Shown: positions 1-10,300, counted from the first letter of the stretch. The stretch: DNA of 64,000 nucleotides from Mesorhizobium sp. WSM4313 (GCF_002294725.1 NZ_NSFT01000001.1:248001-312000); one strand, 5' to 3'. A program made the numbers and translations. The notes: generated by a model from the sequence alone, not told the origin.

Positions 1-40
1 GAACGGCAAGCAGGAAGAGCGCCAGGGCAAGTCGCAGCAT
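1..40 (-). CDS. N-terminus of a secreted or membrane protein (partial)
   Basis: The complement of the first 40 bases reads from an ATG as MLRLALALFLLAV, a typical signal-peptide or membrane-anchor start. A purine-rich AGGA lies about ten bases upstream of the ATG. The rest of the gene is outside the window, so its function cannot be stated. It would be transcribed away from the AEC carrier gene at 215, leaving a shared upstream region of about 170 bases in which no clear motif was seen. Confidence 0.45.
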   Translation of the reverse strand, partial: MLRLALALFLLAV

Positions 41-214
41 CGGAAATCCTATGGCAGCCCGCAAAGGCAAGGTGGTGATTGGCATATAGGGACCGCAAAG
101 CAGGCTGAAAGACAAGCAGCGGGGCAGCAGAGCAAATGGAGCGCCGTTCCGTTCGGTGCGATTGCGCCGCAGTCAAGGCCCGCCTATCACGGGAAAAATG
201 TCTCCGCCCAAGAA

Positions 215-1165
215 ATGACGCCGCTTACCGAAACCGTCCTCTTCGTCTTCAGCCTTGTGGCGCTCGGCTATCTGACCGGGCTCACCTTCTATCTGAAGCC
301 GGCGAGCGGGGAGGGCATTTCGGAATTCGCCGTCAGCGTGGCGATGCCACTGCTGCTCTTCCGGACCATGGTCAAATCGGATTTCCATGGCGTAACGCCC
401 TGGTCGCTGTGGGGCGCCTATTTTGCGGCCGCCGCCATCACCTGGACCACGGGCCATCTGATGATGACGCGCGTTTTCAAGCGAGATGCACGCGCCGGCA
501 TCGTCGGCGGCGTGTCCTCGGCTTATTCCAATGTGGTGCTGCTCGGCGCGCCCTTCGTCCTCGGCATATTCGGCGCCAGCGGCTTTGAGGTGCTGTCGCT
601 GCTGGTCTCGGTCCACCTGCCAATCATGATGATGGCCTCGATCGTGCTGTTCGAGATGTTCGGGCGCGGCAGCGGCGAGACGGTGCATCCGCTGCGCGTC
701 GTCAAAAACTTCCTCAGGCGCCTGTTCCTCAATCCGCTGATCATCGGCATCCTGGTGGGGCTCGCCTGGCGCCTCACCGGCGCGCCGCTGCCGGACCTGG
801 TCGAACGGTTGGTCAATACGCTCGCGGACACGGCCGGTCCGGTGGCGCTGTTCGCCATGGGGCTCAGCCTGCGCCGCTTCGGCATCTCCGGCAATATCAG
901 GCCGGCGCTGGCGCTGTCGGTGCTGAAACTGTTCGTGATGCCGGCGCTGGTGCTGGCCTTCGTCTGGCTGCTCGGCCTGCCGCCGCTGACGGCCAAGGTC
1001 GCGGTGGTCGTTGCGGCGCTGCCTTCGGGCATCAACTCCTATCTGATCGCCGTCCAGTTCAACACCGGCCAGGCGCTGGCCTCGAACCAGATGACGCTTG
1101 CCACCGCAAGCGCGGTGGTAACCACGTCGTTCTGGCTGACGGTGGTGATCCACGTCTTCGGATAG
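215..1165 (+). CDS. AEC-family (auxin efflux carrier-like) transporter
   Basis: This 316-residue, very hydrophobic protein has about ten predicted membrane segments in the two-block layout of the AEC/BART family. The opening segment (residues 5-25) leads into a loop containing KPASGEG, and a conserved AMPLLLFRTM segment follows near residue 43. Near residue 270 the helix carries ALPSGINSYLIA, like the substrate-site helix of the family. AEC proteins move small organic anions across the inner membrane; the substrate cannot be read from the sequence. The length is normal for the family. The ATG at 215 has only a weak purine stretch before it. The gene is monocistronic as far as can be seen. Confidence 0.85.
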   Translation: MTPLTETVLFVFSLVALGYLTGLTFYLKPASGEGISEFAVSVAMPLLLFRTMVKSDFHGVTPWSLWGAYFAAAAITWTTGHLMMTRVFKRDARAGIVGGVSSAYSNVVLLGAPFVLGIFGASGFEVLSLLVSVHLPIMMMASIVLFEMFGRGSGETVHPLRVVKNFLRRLFLNPLIIGILVGLAWRLTGAPLPDLVERLVNTLADTAGPVALFAMGLSLRRFGISGNIRPALALSVLKLFVMPALVLAFVWLLGLPPLTAKVAVVVAALPSGINSYLIAVQFNTGQALASNQMTLATASAVVTTSFWLTVVIHVFG

Positions 1166-1335
1166 AGCCGCTGAAGGCGGCTCGCTTTTGCTGGCCCAAC
1201 CCCTATATGCCATCTTGTGATTGCTTGCCCGCCTTTCCCTAGGTAAGAGCAATGCGCCGGCGTGCGGCTCTTGAAGCACGCTTCAACGGATATCCAGAAA
1301 AACGGCCGATCAGCGCGCCGAACGGAGGCCAGACC

Positions 1336-2793
1336 ATGCTTCAGAAAACCAGCCATTTCATGCGCCAGGCCAACCTCATCAATGGTGAATGGGTGCAGGC
1401 CGACAGCGGCCAGACCATCGACGTCAACAATCCGGCGACGGGCCTCAAGATCGGCACCGTGCCTAAGGCCGGCAAGGCCGAGACCCGCCGCGCCATCGAG
1501 GCCGCAGAGGAAGCCTTCAAGAGCTGGCGCAAGACCACCGCGCTCGAGCGCTCGAAGCTGCTGCGCAAGCTGCATGACGCGATGATGGATAATCAGGACG
1601 TGCTGGCCGAGCTCTTGACCATCGAGCAGGGCAAGTCGCTGACCGAATCCAAAGGCGAGATCGGCTCGGCCGCCAGCTATATCCTCTGGTTCGCCGAGGA
1701 AGGCCGCCGCGTCTATGGCGACATCGTTCCGTCGCCATGGGGCGACCGCCGTATCCTGGTGACCAAGGAGCCGGTGGGCGTCATTGCAGCCATCACGCCG
1801 TGGAATTTCCCGTCCTCGATGCTTGCCCGCAAGATCGGCCCGGCTTTGGCCGCCGGCTGCACCGCGGTGGTCAAGCCCGCCTCGCAGACGCCTTATTCGG
1901 GCCTCGCCTGGGGCGCGCTTGTCGAGGAAGTCGGCTTTCCGAAGGGGGTCGTCAATGTCGTCACCGGTTCGGCCGGCGAGATCGGCGACGAGATCTGCGC
2001 CAACCCGCTGGTCAAGAAGATCACCTTCACCGGCTCGACCGAGGTCGGCAAGATCTTGATCCAGAAGTCGGCCTCGACGGTCAAGAAAGTGTCGATGGAG
2101 CTTGGCGGCAACGCGCCGTTCCTGGTCTTCGACGACGCCGATGTCGATCGCGCCGTCGCCGGCGCCATCACGGCCAAATACCGCAATTCCGGCCAGACCT
2201 GCGTGTGCACCAACCGCTTCCTGGTGCAGGCCGGCATCTATGACAAGTTCGTCGAGAAGCTGGCTGCCGCCAGCAACAATCTCAAGGTCGGCTCGGGCCT
2301 CGAGGAAGGCGTGCAGCAGGGGCCGCTGATCGACGAGAAAGCGGTCGAGAAGGTCGAGGAATTCATCGCCGATGCGACGTCGAAGGGTGGCAAGGTCGTC
2401 GCCGGCGGCAAGCGCCATGCGCTCGGCGGTTCGTTCTTCCAGCCGACGGTGATCTCCGGCGCCACGCCGAACATGCGCTTCATGAAGGAAGAGATTTTTG
2501 GGCCGATCGCGCCTGTGTTCAAGTTCGAGACCGAGGAAGAGGCGATCGCGCTGGCCAACGACACCGAGTTCGGCCTTGCCGCCTATTTCTACACCGGCGA
2601 TCTCGGCCGCGCCTTCCGCGTCATGGAAGGCCTGAAATACGGCATGGTCGGCGTCAATGAAGGCCTGATCACCACGCCCGAGGCGCCGTTCGGCGGGGTC
2701 AAGGAATCCGGTCTCGGCCGCGAAGGCGGGCATCAGGGCATCGAGGACTACCTCGACACCAAATATGCCTGCTTCGGCGGCCTCGGGCTCTGA
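1336..2793 (+). CDS. gabD: NAD(P)-dependent succinate-semialdehyde dehydrogenase
   Basis: This 485-residue aldehyde dehydrogenase is close in length to E. coli GabD. It oxidises succinate semialdehyde to succinate in the cytosol, the last step of GABA breakdown. The ALDH landmarks are all present: ITPWNFPSSM in the cofactor fold, FTGSTEVGK, the general-base glutamate in ELGGNAP (about residue 255) and the catalytic cysteine in SGQTCVCTNR (about residue 289). The ATG at 1336 is chosen because GGAGG lies eight bases upstream and the protein then starts like GabD; reading 28 codons further upstream adds unconserved residues. No GABA transaminase is next to it, so the exact aldehyde specificity is a family-level assignment. 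Confidence 0.9.
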   Translation: MLQKTSHFMRQANLINGEWVQADSGQTIDVNNPATGLKIGTVPKAGKAETRRAIEAAEEAFKSWRKTTALERSKLLRKLHDAMMDNQDVLAELLTIEQGKSLTESKGEIGSAASYILWFAEEGRRVYGDIVPSPWGDRRILVTKEPVGVIAAITPWNFPSSMLARKIGPALAAGCTAVVKPASQTPYSGLAWGALVEEVGFPKGVVNVVTGSAGEIGDEICANPLVKKITFTGSTEVGKILIQKSASTVKKVSMELGGNAPFLVFDDADVDRAVAGAITAKYRNSGQTCVCTNRFLVQAGIYDKFVEKLAAASNNLKVGSGLEEGVQQGPLIDEKAVEKVEEFIADATSKGGKVVAGGKRHALGGSFFQPTVISGATPNMRFMKEEIFGPIAPVFKFETEEEAIALANDTEFGLAAYFYTGDLGRAFRVMEGLKYGMVGVNEGLITTPEAPFGGVKESGLGREGGHQGIEDYLDTKYACFGGLGL

Positions 2794-2825
2794 TATCGAT
2801 CCCCGGAACAGGGGCAGGCGCGCCC

Positions 2826-2859
2826 AGCAGTCCACCGTTTCAGACAACGGTGGACTGCT
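2826..2859 (+). terminator. Perfect 14-bp hairpin after gabD
   Basis: Two 14-base arms (2826-2839 and 2846-2859) are exact reverse complements around a 6-base loop, 33 bases after the gabD stop. The 3' side is not a clean T-run (CTATCGCC follows), so it may act as a 3'-end stabiliser or a weak intrinsic terminator. Confidence 0.6.
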
Positions 2860-2891
2860 CTATCGCCTTGTCTTGGCGCAAAGCCGCTGCG

Positions 2892-2910
2892 CACTTTTCC
2901 TGGAATTGCT
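2892..2910 (+). repeat. Dispersed intergenic repeat, copy A (core)
   Basis: The 19-base core CACTTTTCCTGGAATTGCT is identical to positions 25334-25352 in this window. Both copies are intergenic. The sequence to the left of the core (GCCGCTGCG here, AACCGTTTCA in the other copy) is related but diverged. Confidence 0.6.
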
Positions 2911-2977
2911 TTAGCCTGCGCTTGCCGGATGATACGAAGCCGGCCTAAATCCACGGATCGGTAATGACATTTCGGGC

Positions 2978-4003
2978 ATGGCGATGAAAGACGGCGAGGT
3001 CTTCGGCACGACGCAGGCGGGCGAGGCCGTGCGCCGCTTCACCATCCGCGGCGGCGGCATCACGGCCAACATCATCGGGCTCGGCGCCATCATTCAGGAC
3101 CTCAGGCTGAGCGGCCATGACGCGCCGCTGGTGCTGGGCTACGACCGATTCGAGCCCTACGAGACCGACCGCGCCTTCTTTGGCGCCGTCGTCGGCCGCT
3201 TCGCCAACCGCATCGGCGGCGGCCGCTTCACCATCGCCGGCAACCGCTTCCAGACCGAGCAGAATTTTCTCGGCAAGCACACGCTGCATGGCGGATCGGA
3301 AGGCTATTTCCGCCGGCCATGGACCGTCTCGCTGCATGGCCGCGATTTCGTGACGCTGACGCTGCACGATCCGGACGGCGCGATGGGCTTTCCCGGCGCG
3401 CTCGACGTCACCTGCACGTATCGGCTGAAGATCCCGGGCACGCTCAGCATGGAGCTGACCGCGACCTGCGAGGAGCCGACGCTCTGCAACCTCGCGCAGC
3501 ATTCCTATTTCAATCTCGACGATGGCGGGTCTGGCGATATCCTTGACCACCGGCTGATGCTCAACGCCGGCGCCTACACGCCGGTCGATGACGAGATGAT
3601 CCCGACCGGCGTGGTGAAGCCGGTCGACGGCACGCCTTTCGATTTCCGGCAGGCGCGGGCGCTGCGCATGGAAATGGAAGGCGAGCAGCTTCGCTATGAC
3701 CTGAATTACTGCCTGGCCTCCAGCCGCGGGCCGCTGCACCAGGCTGCCTGGGTGCAAGGCGCCAATTCCGGCGTCGAGATGGAAGTGTGGACCACCGAAC
3801 CGGGACTGCAGCTCTATAGCGGTCAGTTCGTCGCGCCGACATCGCCGGGGCTCGACGGCCGCCGCTACAAGGCGTTTTCAGGCCTCTGCCTCGAAGCGCA
3901 GACCTGGCCGGATGCGCCGAACCGGCCTTATTTCCCGCAGGCGACGCTGTGGCCCGGGCAGATCTATCATCAGGTGACGGAATATCGGTTCCGCTTGCCC
4001 TAA
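2978..4003 (+). CDS. galM: Aldose 1-epimerase (mutarotase)
   Basis: This 341-residue protein of the GalM fold interconverts alpha and beta anomers of aldoses in the cytosol. Family motifs are visible: GRFANRIGGGRF near residue 75, the catalytic-histidine segments HTLHGG near residue 105 and QHSYFNLD near residue 180, and the catalytic glutamate in CLEAQTWPDAPN near residue 310. The length is standard. An in-frame ATG six bases downstream (2984) is an equally possible start. The gene stands alone between the gabD terminator-like hairpin and the convergent sugar kinase. Confidence 0.9.
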   Translation: MAMKDGEVFGTTQAGEAVRRFTIRGGGITANIIGLGAIIQDLRLSGHDAPLVLGYDRFEPYETDRAFFGAVVGRFANRIGGGRFTIAGNRFQTEQNFLGKHTLHGGSEGYFRRPWTVSLHGRDFVTLTLHDPDGAMGFPGALDVTCTYRLKIPGTLSMELTATCEEPTLCNLAQHSYFNLDDGGSGDILDHRLMLNAGAYTPVDDEMIPTGVVKPVDGTPFDFRQARALRMEMEGEQLRYDLNYCLASSRGPLHQAAWVQGANSGVEMEVWTTEPGLQLYSGQFVAPTSPGLDGRRYKAFSGLCLEAQTWPDAPNRPYFPQATLWPGQIYHQVTEYRFRLP

Positions 4004-4048
4004 AGTTTTCCAATATTGAAGTGAAGTCCACCCAAGCTTCGATAGCGC

Positions 4049-4966
4049 TTAACTGTCGAAGGCGATCCGCAAGGTCTCAAACGGCGCCAGCGCACCGCGA
4101 ACCTGCACCACCGCGGCGGCGACTTTGTGCGCCCGGCGTGTCGCGTCGGCAGGCGCGTGGCCGGCAAGCCGGGCGGCGAGATAGCCGCCGTTGAAGGAAT
4201 CGCCGGCCCCCGTGGTATCGACGGGGGCAGCCACATGCACCGCGTCGACAGCTTGTGAAGCGCCGTTCAGCGCAATCAGGGCCGGCTGCTCGCCATTCTT
4301 GACCACGACCTCGCCGGTTAGCTTGCGCAGGCGCTTGGCTGTGACCTCCGGGGTCTCATCGCCGAACAGCATCTGCTCGTCCGGAAAAGTCGGCAGCGCA
4401 ATGTCGGCCACCGCAAGCGCTTTCAGGATCGCGGCCTGCGCCGCTTCGCGGCTCGGCCACAGACGCGGCCGGTAATTCGGGTCGAAGGCGACGAGCGAGC
4501 CGGCCTTGCGGGCAGTCGCCACGGCCGAGAGGAGGGTTTGGCGCGCCGCCGCGTCCAGAATTGCCAGGGTGATTCCGGAAAAATAGACAAGCGCCTGATT
4601 TTCAAGGCTTTTTGCCAGTGCTGTCGGATCCGAGGCGAGCTGGCGCGCGGCTGCGTCGCTTCGCCAGTAGGTGAAGGCGCGCTCGGCTCCTGTCAGCGTT
4701 ATGGCGTAAAGGCCGGGGCGCGCGCCGGCAATGACCGGGCTGTTGCCTATGCCGATGCCGTTCTCGGCAAAGAAAGCGATCTGGTCGTGCGAGAAGGGAT
4801 CGTCGCCGAAGGCCGTCACATAGGTCGCGGGCCGATCCGGGCTCAAGGCGTGCAACGCCCAGAGCGTGTTGAAGGTATCGCCGGCAAAACCCATCCGCCA
4901 GTTCGGGCCGGCCTGGCCTGACAGTTCCAGCATACATTCGCCGATCGATGCGATACCATTGACCAT
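4049..4966 (-). CDS. kdgK: PfkB-family sugar kinase, probably 2-keto-3-deoxygluconate kinase
   Basis: This 305-residue ribokinase-fold protein begins IASIGECMLELSG and continues GFAGDTFNT, the N-terminal signature typical of 2-dehydro-3-deoxygluconokinases. The C-terminal PfkB motif DTTGAGDSF (residues 250-258) holds the catalytic aspartate (D256). The enzyme would phosphorylate KDG to KDPG, feeding the Entner-Doudoroff aldolase. AGGAAGGGA precedes the ATG at 4966. No KDPG aldolase or uronate gene is adjacent, so the substrate is assigned by motif only. It is convergent with the aldose epimerase (45 bases between the stops). Confidence 0.8.
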   Translation of the reverse strand: MVNGIASIGECMLELSGQAGPNWRMGFAGDTFNTLWALHALSPDRPATYVTAFGDDPFSHDQIAFFAENGIGIGNSPVIAGARPGLYAITLTGAERAFTYWRSDAAARQLASDPTALAKSLENQALVYFSGITLAILDAAARQTLLSAVATARKAGSLVAFDPNYRPRLWPSREAAQAAILKALAVADIALPTFPDEQMLFGDETPEVTAKRLRKLTGEVVVKNGEQPALIALNGASQAVDAVHVAAPVDTTGAGDSFNGGYLAARLAGHAPADATRRAHKVAAAVVQVRGALAPFETLRIAFDS

Positions 4967-5124
4967 GCGGGCTTATCCCTTCCTAACATCTTGTTGCTGT
5001 AGCTTTTTGCGGCCGGCAGCGCCATGCTTGGCTACCGGCGAATTTTGCGCCAGAAGCGATTTCCCACAGGCAGGGCGGGACGCGACAAGCGGCCCGCGAC
5101 GTTAGCAGCCGAAGAGGAACGGGC

Positions 5125-5568
5125 TTGGTATCGATATGGCGTTACATTCTTGCGGGTCTCGGTCTGGCCGTGCTGCTGGTCGGCATCGTGGCCGCAGTCT
5201 ATCTGACGCTGCCGCAATCGGCGCCCGGACCGGACCTGTCGCGCTCGAAGAAGACGGCGAACGGCCTGTTCGTCGCGAGCTTCGAGCCGGAGCGCGGCGT
5301 GGTCCGGCAGGGCGAGCTGCAGTCCTGGCTGCTGACGCTGAAGACCGCCGCCGGCGCGCCGGTGGAGGGAGCCGCCATCACCGTTTCCGGCGGGATGCCG
5401 CGGCACGATCACGGCCTGCCGACCAGTCCGCAGGCGACCGACTATTTGGGCCAGGGGCGCTACCGCATCGATGGCGTGAAGTTCACGATGAGCGGCTGGT
5501 GGCAGCTGCACTTCGGTATCTCGGCGGCGGCGGGCTCCGATTCCGTCGTCTTCAACATCGTGTTGTGA
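5125..5568 (+). CDS. FixH/YtkA-like membrane-anchored protein
   Basis: This 147-residue protein has one N-terminal membrane helix (about residues 6-28) and an extracytoplasmic beta-sandwich domain of the FixH/YtkA type. The segment GGMPRHDHGLPTSPQ and the later GVKFTMSGWWQL are typical of that family. The Met/His cluster could bind a metal such as copper, which is inference. Translation probably begins at the TTG at 5125, with AGAGGAA just upstream; no ATG fits in frame. The stop lies seven bases before the di-heme peroxidase gene, so the two are almost certainly co-transcribed and may act together in the periplasm. Confidence 0.7.
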   Translation: MVSIWRYILAGLGLAVLLVGIVAAVYLTLPQSAPGPDLSRSKKTANGLFVASFEPERGVVRQGELQSWLLTLKTAAGAPVEGAAITVSGGMPRHDHGLPTSPQATDYLGQGRYRIDGVKFTMSGWWQLHFGISAAAGSDSVVFNIVL

Positions 5569-5575
5569 GCGGGCG

Positions 5576-6784
5576 ATGAGGCGGCTGATCAGCGTTGCGA
5601 GCCTCTCGGCCTTAGCCGCTCTCGCCTTGCTGGGCGGCTGCGGCGAGCCGCAGTTCAGCGACGCCGAGAAGAAGACCATCGCGTCGCTGGCGCTGAACAC
5701 GCTGCCCTCGCTCAAAGTCGACACCACGAACCAGTATGCGGATGTGCCGGCGGCTGCCGCGCTCGGCTCGACGCTGTTCTTCGATGCCGGCATGAGCCGC
5801 GACGGCACGGTGTCCTGCTCGACCTGCCACAAGATCGACCGTCAGTTCCAGGACGACCTGCCGCAGGCGGTCGGCGTCGGCCACACCAACCGCCGCACGA
5901 TGCCGCTGGCGGGCGTGGCGCGCGATCCATGGTTCTTCTGGGACGGCAGGCGCGACAGCCTGTGGGCGCAGGCGCTGACGCCGCTTGAAAACCCGCTCGA
6001 GCAGGCCGGCAACCGGGCCGCCTTCGCGCATTACATCAAGAAGCGGTTCGGCGAGCGCTATGAGCGCATTTTCGGACCGCTGCCGGACCTTTCCAGCGTG
6101 CCGGCCAATGCCACCCCACTCGGCAGCGATGCCGAGAAGACGGCGTGGAACGCCATGCCCGCCGGCCAGCAAGACGACGTCAACCGCGTCTTCGCCAATA
6201 TCGGCAAGGCGATCGCCGCCTTCGAGCGATCGATCGAGCCTGAGCAGACGCGCTTCGACCGTTTCGCCATCGATCTGGCCACGGGAGCCAAGCCGGAAGG
6301 GAATGCGGCGTTCTCGCCGGAGGAAGTCCTTGGGCTGAAGCTGTTCATCGGCAAGGCCAATTGCATGACCTGCCACAACGGCCCGCGCTTCACCGACAAC
6401 TCCTTCCACAACACCGGCGTGCCGCCGGTCGACGGCCTGCCGCCTGACCGCGGGCGCGTCGATGCGGTGGCGCAGGTCGGGGCCGATCCTTTCAACTGCT
6501 TCGGCAAGTTCCGCGACGGCGACGAGAGCGCCTGCCGCGAGCTGCGTTTCATGGTCAAGGACGGTCCGCAGATCATGCGCGCCTACAAGACGCCGTCGCT
6601 CAGGGGCGCGGCTTACCGGCCGCCCTATATGCATGCCGGGCAGTTCGCGACACTCGATGAGGTGGTGGCGCATTATTCGAAGGCGCCGCCCAGCGTGGAA
6701 GGCGTCTCCGAAGTGCACCCGCTCGACCTATCCGAGCGCGAGCGGGCCGCGCTGGTGGCGTTCCTCAAGACCTTGTCCGAGTAG
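5576..6784 (+). CDS. Di-heme cytochrome c peroxidase / MauG-family lipoprotein
   Basis: This 402-residue exported protein has a lipoprotein signal peptide with lipobox LGGC (Cys22) and two c-type heme sites, CSTCH (residues 81-85) and CMTCH (residues 263-267). This is the layout of bacterial di-heme peroxidases and MauG-like enzymes. Such proteins reduce hydrogen peroxide or oxidise protein side chains in the periplasm. Near the C-terminus, KTPSLRGAAYRPPYMHAGQF matches the family's conserved region. Translation is probably coupled to the upstream FixH/YtkA-like gene (seven-base gap). Which of the two activities applies cannot be decided without the axial ligands of the second heme. Confidence 0.85.
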   Translation: MRRLISVASLSALAALALLGGCGEPQFSDAEKKTIASLALNTLPSLKVDTTNQYADVPAAAALGSTLFFDAGMSRDGTVSCSTCHKIDRQFQDDLPQAVGVGHTNRRTMPLAGVARDPWFFWDGRRDSLWAQALTPLENPLEQAGNRAAFAHYIKKRFGERYERIFGPLPDLSSVPANATPLGSDAEKTAWNAMPAGQQDDVNRVFANIGKAIAAFERSIEPEQTRFDRFAIDLATGAKPEGNAAFSPEEVLGLKLFIGKANCMTCHNGPRFTDNSFHNTGVPPVDGLPPDRGRVDAVAQVGADPFNCFGKFRDGDESACRELRFMVKDGPQIMRAYKTPSLRGAAYRPPYMHAGQFATLDEVVAHYSKAPPSVEGVSEVHPLDLSERERAALVAFLKTLSE

Positions 6785-6785
6785 G

Positions 6786-7241
6786 TTAGCGATCCTTCAC
6801 CGTCTCCATCGCCACGAAGGTCGACGTCTGGGCGACGTGGGGCAGGGCGGAGATGCGCTCGCCGAGCACCCGGCGGTAGGCGGCGATGTCGGTGGTGCGG
6901 ACCTTCAGCAGATAATCGAAGCTCGACGCCATCATGTGGCATTGCTCGATCTCCGGCACGCCCTGAACGGCGCGGTTGAAGGCGTCGAGCGCTGCCGAGC
7001 GCGTGTCCGATAGCTTCACCTGGACGAAGGCGACATGGCCTTCGCCCATGCGCTCGCGGTCGATGACCGCGCGATAGCCTCTTATGTAGCCGTCCTTCTC
7101 CAGCCGCTTCACGCGCGCCTGCACCGGCGTCTTCGATAAGCCCACCTTCAAAGCGAGTTCAGACATCGAAAGCCGACCGTCGCGCCCGAGCGCGGACAGG
7201 ATGTTGCGGTCAATGCGGTCCAATTGGTCTTCGGTCATCAA
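6786..7241 (-). CDS. putR: Lrp/AsnC-family regulator, probably the proline-responsive activator of putA
   Basis: This 151-residue protein has an N-terminal winged helix-turn-helix (LDRIDRNILSALGRDGRLS, then ELALKVGLSKTPVQARVKRL) and a C-terminal RAM ligand-binding domain. It is divergent from putA, with 150 bases between the start codons. In Agrobacterium and Rhodobacter a divergent Lrp-type protein, PutR, activates putA in response to proline; the same arrangement here is the basis of the name. The stop is next to that of the di-heme peroxidase, tail to tail. Confidence 0.8.
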   Translation of the reverse strand: MMTEDQLDRIDRNILSALGRDGRLSMSELALKVGLSKTPVQARVKRLEKDGYIRGYRAVIDRERMGEGHVAFVQVKLSDTRSAALDAFNRAVQGVPEIEQCHMMASSFDYLLKVRTTDIAAYRRVLGERISALPHVAQTSTFVAMETVKDR

Positions 7242-7391
7242 AATTGCAGTCGAAATGATGGAACTAGTCGCTATATGTTAGATCGATCAGTCTGTCATGT
7301 CGATTTCTTTGGACCGACTGGAATCCGCAGCTGTGCTAGCTTGCGCCATTCGGTCCGGCGACCGCCAGACCGTTCGCTCACGCTCGCTTTC

Positions 7392-10300
7392 ATGGACCCC
7401 GACATGCCGCTCGACGCCATCCGCCAGCAGATCCGCGCCAATTATTTGCCCGACGAAGACGAGGCGGTGAAGCGCCTATCGGCGGCGGCGGGCTTGTCAG
7501 CCGAAGAGCGCAAGGCGATCTCGGTGCGCGCGGCCGATCTGGTGCGTGCGGTGCGCGGCTCGACCGATCCCAGGCTGATGGAGGTCTTCCTCTCGGCCTA
7601 CGGCCTGTCGACCAAGGAAGGCGTGGCGCTGATGTGCCTGGCCGAAGCGCTGCTGCGCGTGCCCGATGCCGAGACGATGGACGATCTCATCGCCGACAAG
7701 ATCGCGCCGCATGACTGGTCGGCGCATTCGGGCGGCTCGAGCTCCATCTTCGTCAACGCCTCGACCTGGGCGCTGATGCTGACCGGCCGAGTGCTCGACG
7801 AAGGCGAGGGCGGCATCGAAGGCACGCTGCGCGCCATGGTGCGCAGGCTTGGCGAGCCGGTGATCCGCAAGGCGGTCGCCGCGGCAATGCGCGAGATGGG
7901 CGAGCAGTTCGTGCTTGGCCGCACCATCGCCGAGGCCGTCAAGCGCGGCCGGCCGATGACGCAGAAGGGTTATCTCTATTCCTTCGACATGTTGGGCGAG
8001 GCGGCCCGCACCGAAGCCGACGCGCTGCGCTACCACCGCGCCTATGCCGACGCGATCTCCTCGCTCGACGCTGGGTCGAACGGTCCCGACATCCGCTACA
8101 ATCACGGCATTTCGGTCAAGCTCTCGGCGCTGCATCCACGCTACGAGGTGGCGCAGCGCGAGACGATGCTGCCGGTGATGGCCGAGCGGCTTCTGTCGTT
8201 GGCGCTTGCCGCCCGGCCTTCGCGCATGGGCCTCAACATCGATGCCGAGGAGGCCGACCGGCTTGACCTGTCGCTCGACGTCATCGAACGCGTGCTGGCA
8301 GAGCCGGAACTTGCCGGCTGGGACGGTTTCGGCGTCGTTGTCCAGGCCTATGGCCCGCGGGCGGCTTTCGCCATCGACTGGCTCTATGCGCTTGCCAGGA
8401 AATACGATCGCAAAATCATGGTGCGGCTGGTGAAGGGCGCCTATTGGGACACCGAGATCAAGCGGGCGCAGACGCTCGGCCTGTCCGGCTATCCGGTCTT
8501 CACCCGTAAGGCCAACACCGATGTTTCGTATCTCGCCTGCGCGAAGAAGCTGCTGTCGATGACCGACCGCATCTATCCGCAATTCGCCACACATAACGCG
8601 CACACGGTTGCCGCCATCCTATCGATGGCAAAGGACCGCGACAGCTTCGAGTTCCAGCGCCTGCACGGCATGGGCGAGGCGCTGCACGAGACGGTGCGGC
8701 AGGCCGAGGGCACGCGCTGTCGCATCTATGCGCCGGTCGGCGCGCATTCGGACCTTCTCGCCTATCTGGTGCGCCGTCTGCTGGAAAACGGCGCCAACTC
8801 CTCCTTCGTTCACCAGTTGACCGACGAGGAGGTCGAGCCCGAGGAGATCGCGCGCGATCCGCTCGCGGTGGTCGAGACGCAGGGGCCGGCCGCCAATCCG
8901 GCGATCGCGCGCCCGGCCGCGATCTTCGGCGCCGGGCGCCGCAATTCCAAGGGCTTCGACATCACCGATCCGGTGACGCTCGCGGCTATCGAGAAGGCGC
9001 GGGCGGCGTTCGCCGGAACGGATCGCTGGCACGCCAAGCCGGTCACGCGCGCCGCCGGCTACGGCCAGCCGCGCCAGATCGTCAATCCTGCCAAGCCCGA
9101 CGAGATCGTCGGCACGGTGCATGAGGCGGCAGCCAAGCAGGTGGCGACCGCCGTGCGCATCGCCGTCGACGCGCAACCCGCCTGGGCGAAGCGTCCGGTT
9201 GCCGAGCGCGCCGCGATCCTCAATCGCGCCGCCGACCTCTACGAGGCCAATGCGGTCGAGTTCTTCGCTCTCGCCACCCGCGAGGCCGGCAAGTCGCTGG
9301 CCGACGGCGTCGCCGAAGTGCGCGAAGCGGTCGACTTTCTGCGCTATTACGCGGCCGAGGCGGCCAACGCCGAAGCTGGCACGCAAGCGCGCGGCGCGAT
9401 CGTCTGCATCTCGCCGTGGAATTTCCCGCTGGCGATCTTCACCGGCCAGATCGCGGCAGCTTTGGTCACCGGCAATTCGGTGATCGCGAAGCCGGCCGAG
9501 CAGACGCCGCTGATCGCCTTCCGCGCCGTGGAAATGCTTCGCGAGGCCGGCGTGCCGGAAGACGTCATTCAGCTTTTGCCGGGCGATGGCGCCTCGGTCG
9601 GTGCGCCACTGACGGCCGATCCGCGCATTGCCGGCGTCTGCTTCACCGGCTCGACCGAGGTCGCCAAGCTGATCGAGAGGCAACTGGCCGAGACCGCTGC
9701 GCCGGACGCCATGCTGATTGCCGAAACGGGCGGCTTGAATGCAATGATCGTCGATTCCACCGCGCTGCCGGAACAGGCGGTGCGCGACATCCTCGCCTCG
9801 GCCTTCCAGAGCGCCGGCCAGCGCTGCTCGGCGCTGCGCGTTCTCTATGTCCAGAAGGACGTCGAGAAGAAAATGCTGGAGATGCTGAAGGGCGCGATGG
9901 AAGCGCTCAATGTCGGCAATCCCTGGGCGATTTCGACCGACGTCGGCCCCGTAATCGATGATGAGGCGCAAGCGTCGATCAGCGACTATTGCAAGAAGAA
10001 GGGGCTGGAAGGCAGGCTGATCGCGAGATTGGAAGCGCCGACAAGCGGCCGTTTCGTCGCGCCGCATGTCTTCCGGGTCAAAGGTATCGAGGAGATGGAG
10101 CGCGAGGTGTTCGGCCCGGTGCTGCATGTCGCGACCTTCGACGCCGACGAGATCGACGCGGTGATCGCCGCCATCAACCGCAAGGGCTACGGCCTGACCT
10201 TCGGGCTGCACACGCGCATCGAGGGGCGTGTCCAGCATTTTGTCGATGGCATCCATGCCGGCAACATCTATGTCAACCGCAACCAGATCGGCGCCGTCGT

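Noticed and set aside
173..1279. Long open frame antisense to the AEC transporter
   Set aside because: The product is rich in Arg, Gln and His with no fold-like pattern; it mirrors the high-GC third positions of the sense gene. Similar long antisense frames over gabD, putA, valS, coxL, ilvD and the FIST/kinase genes were rejected for the same reason.
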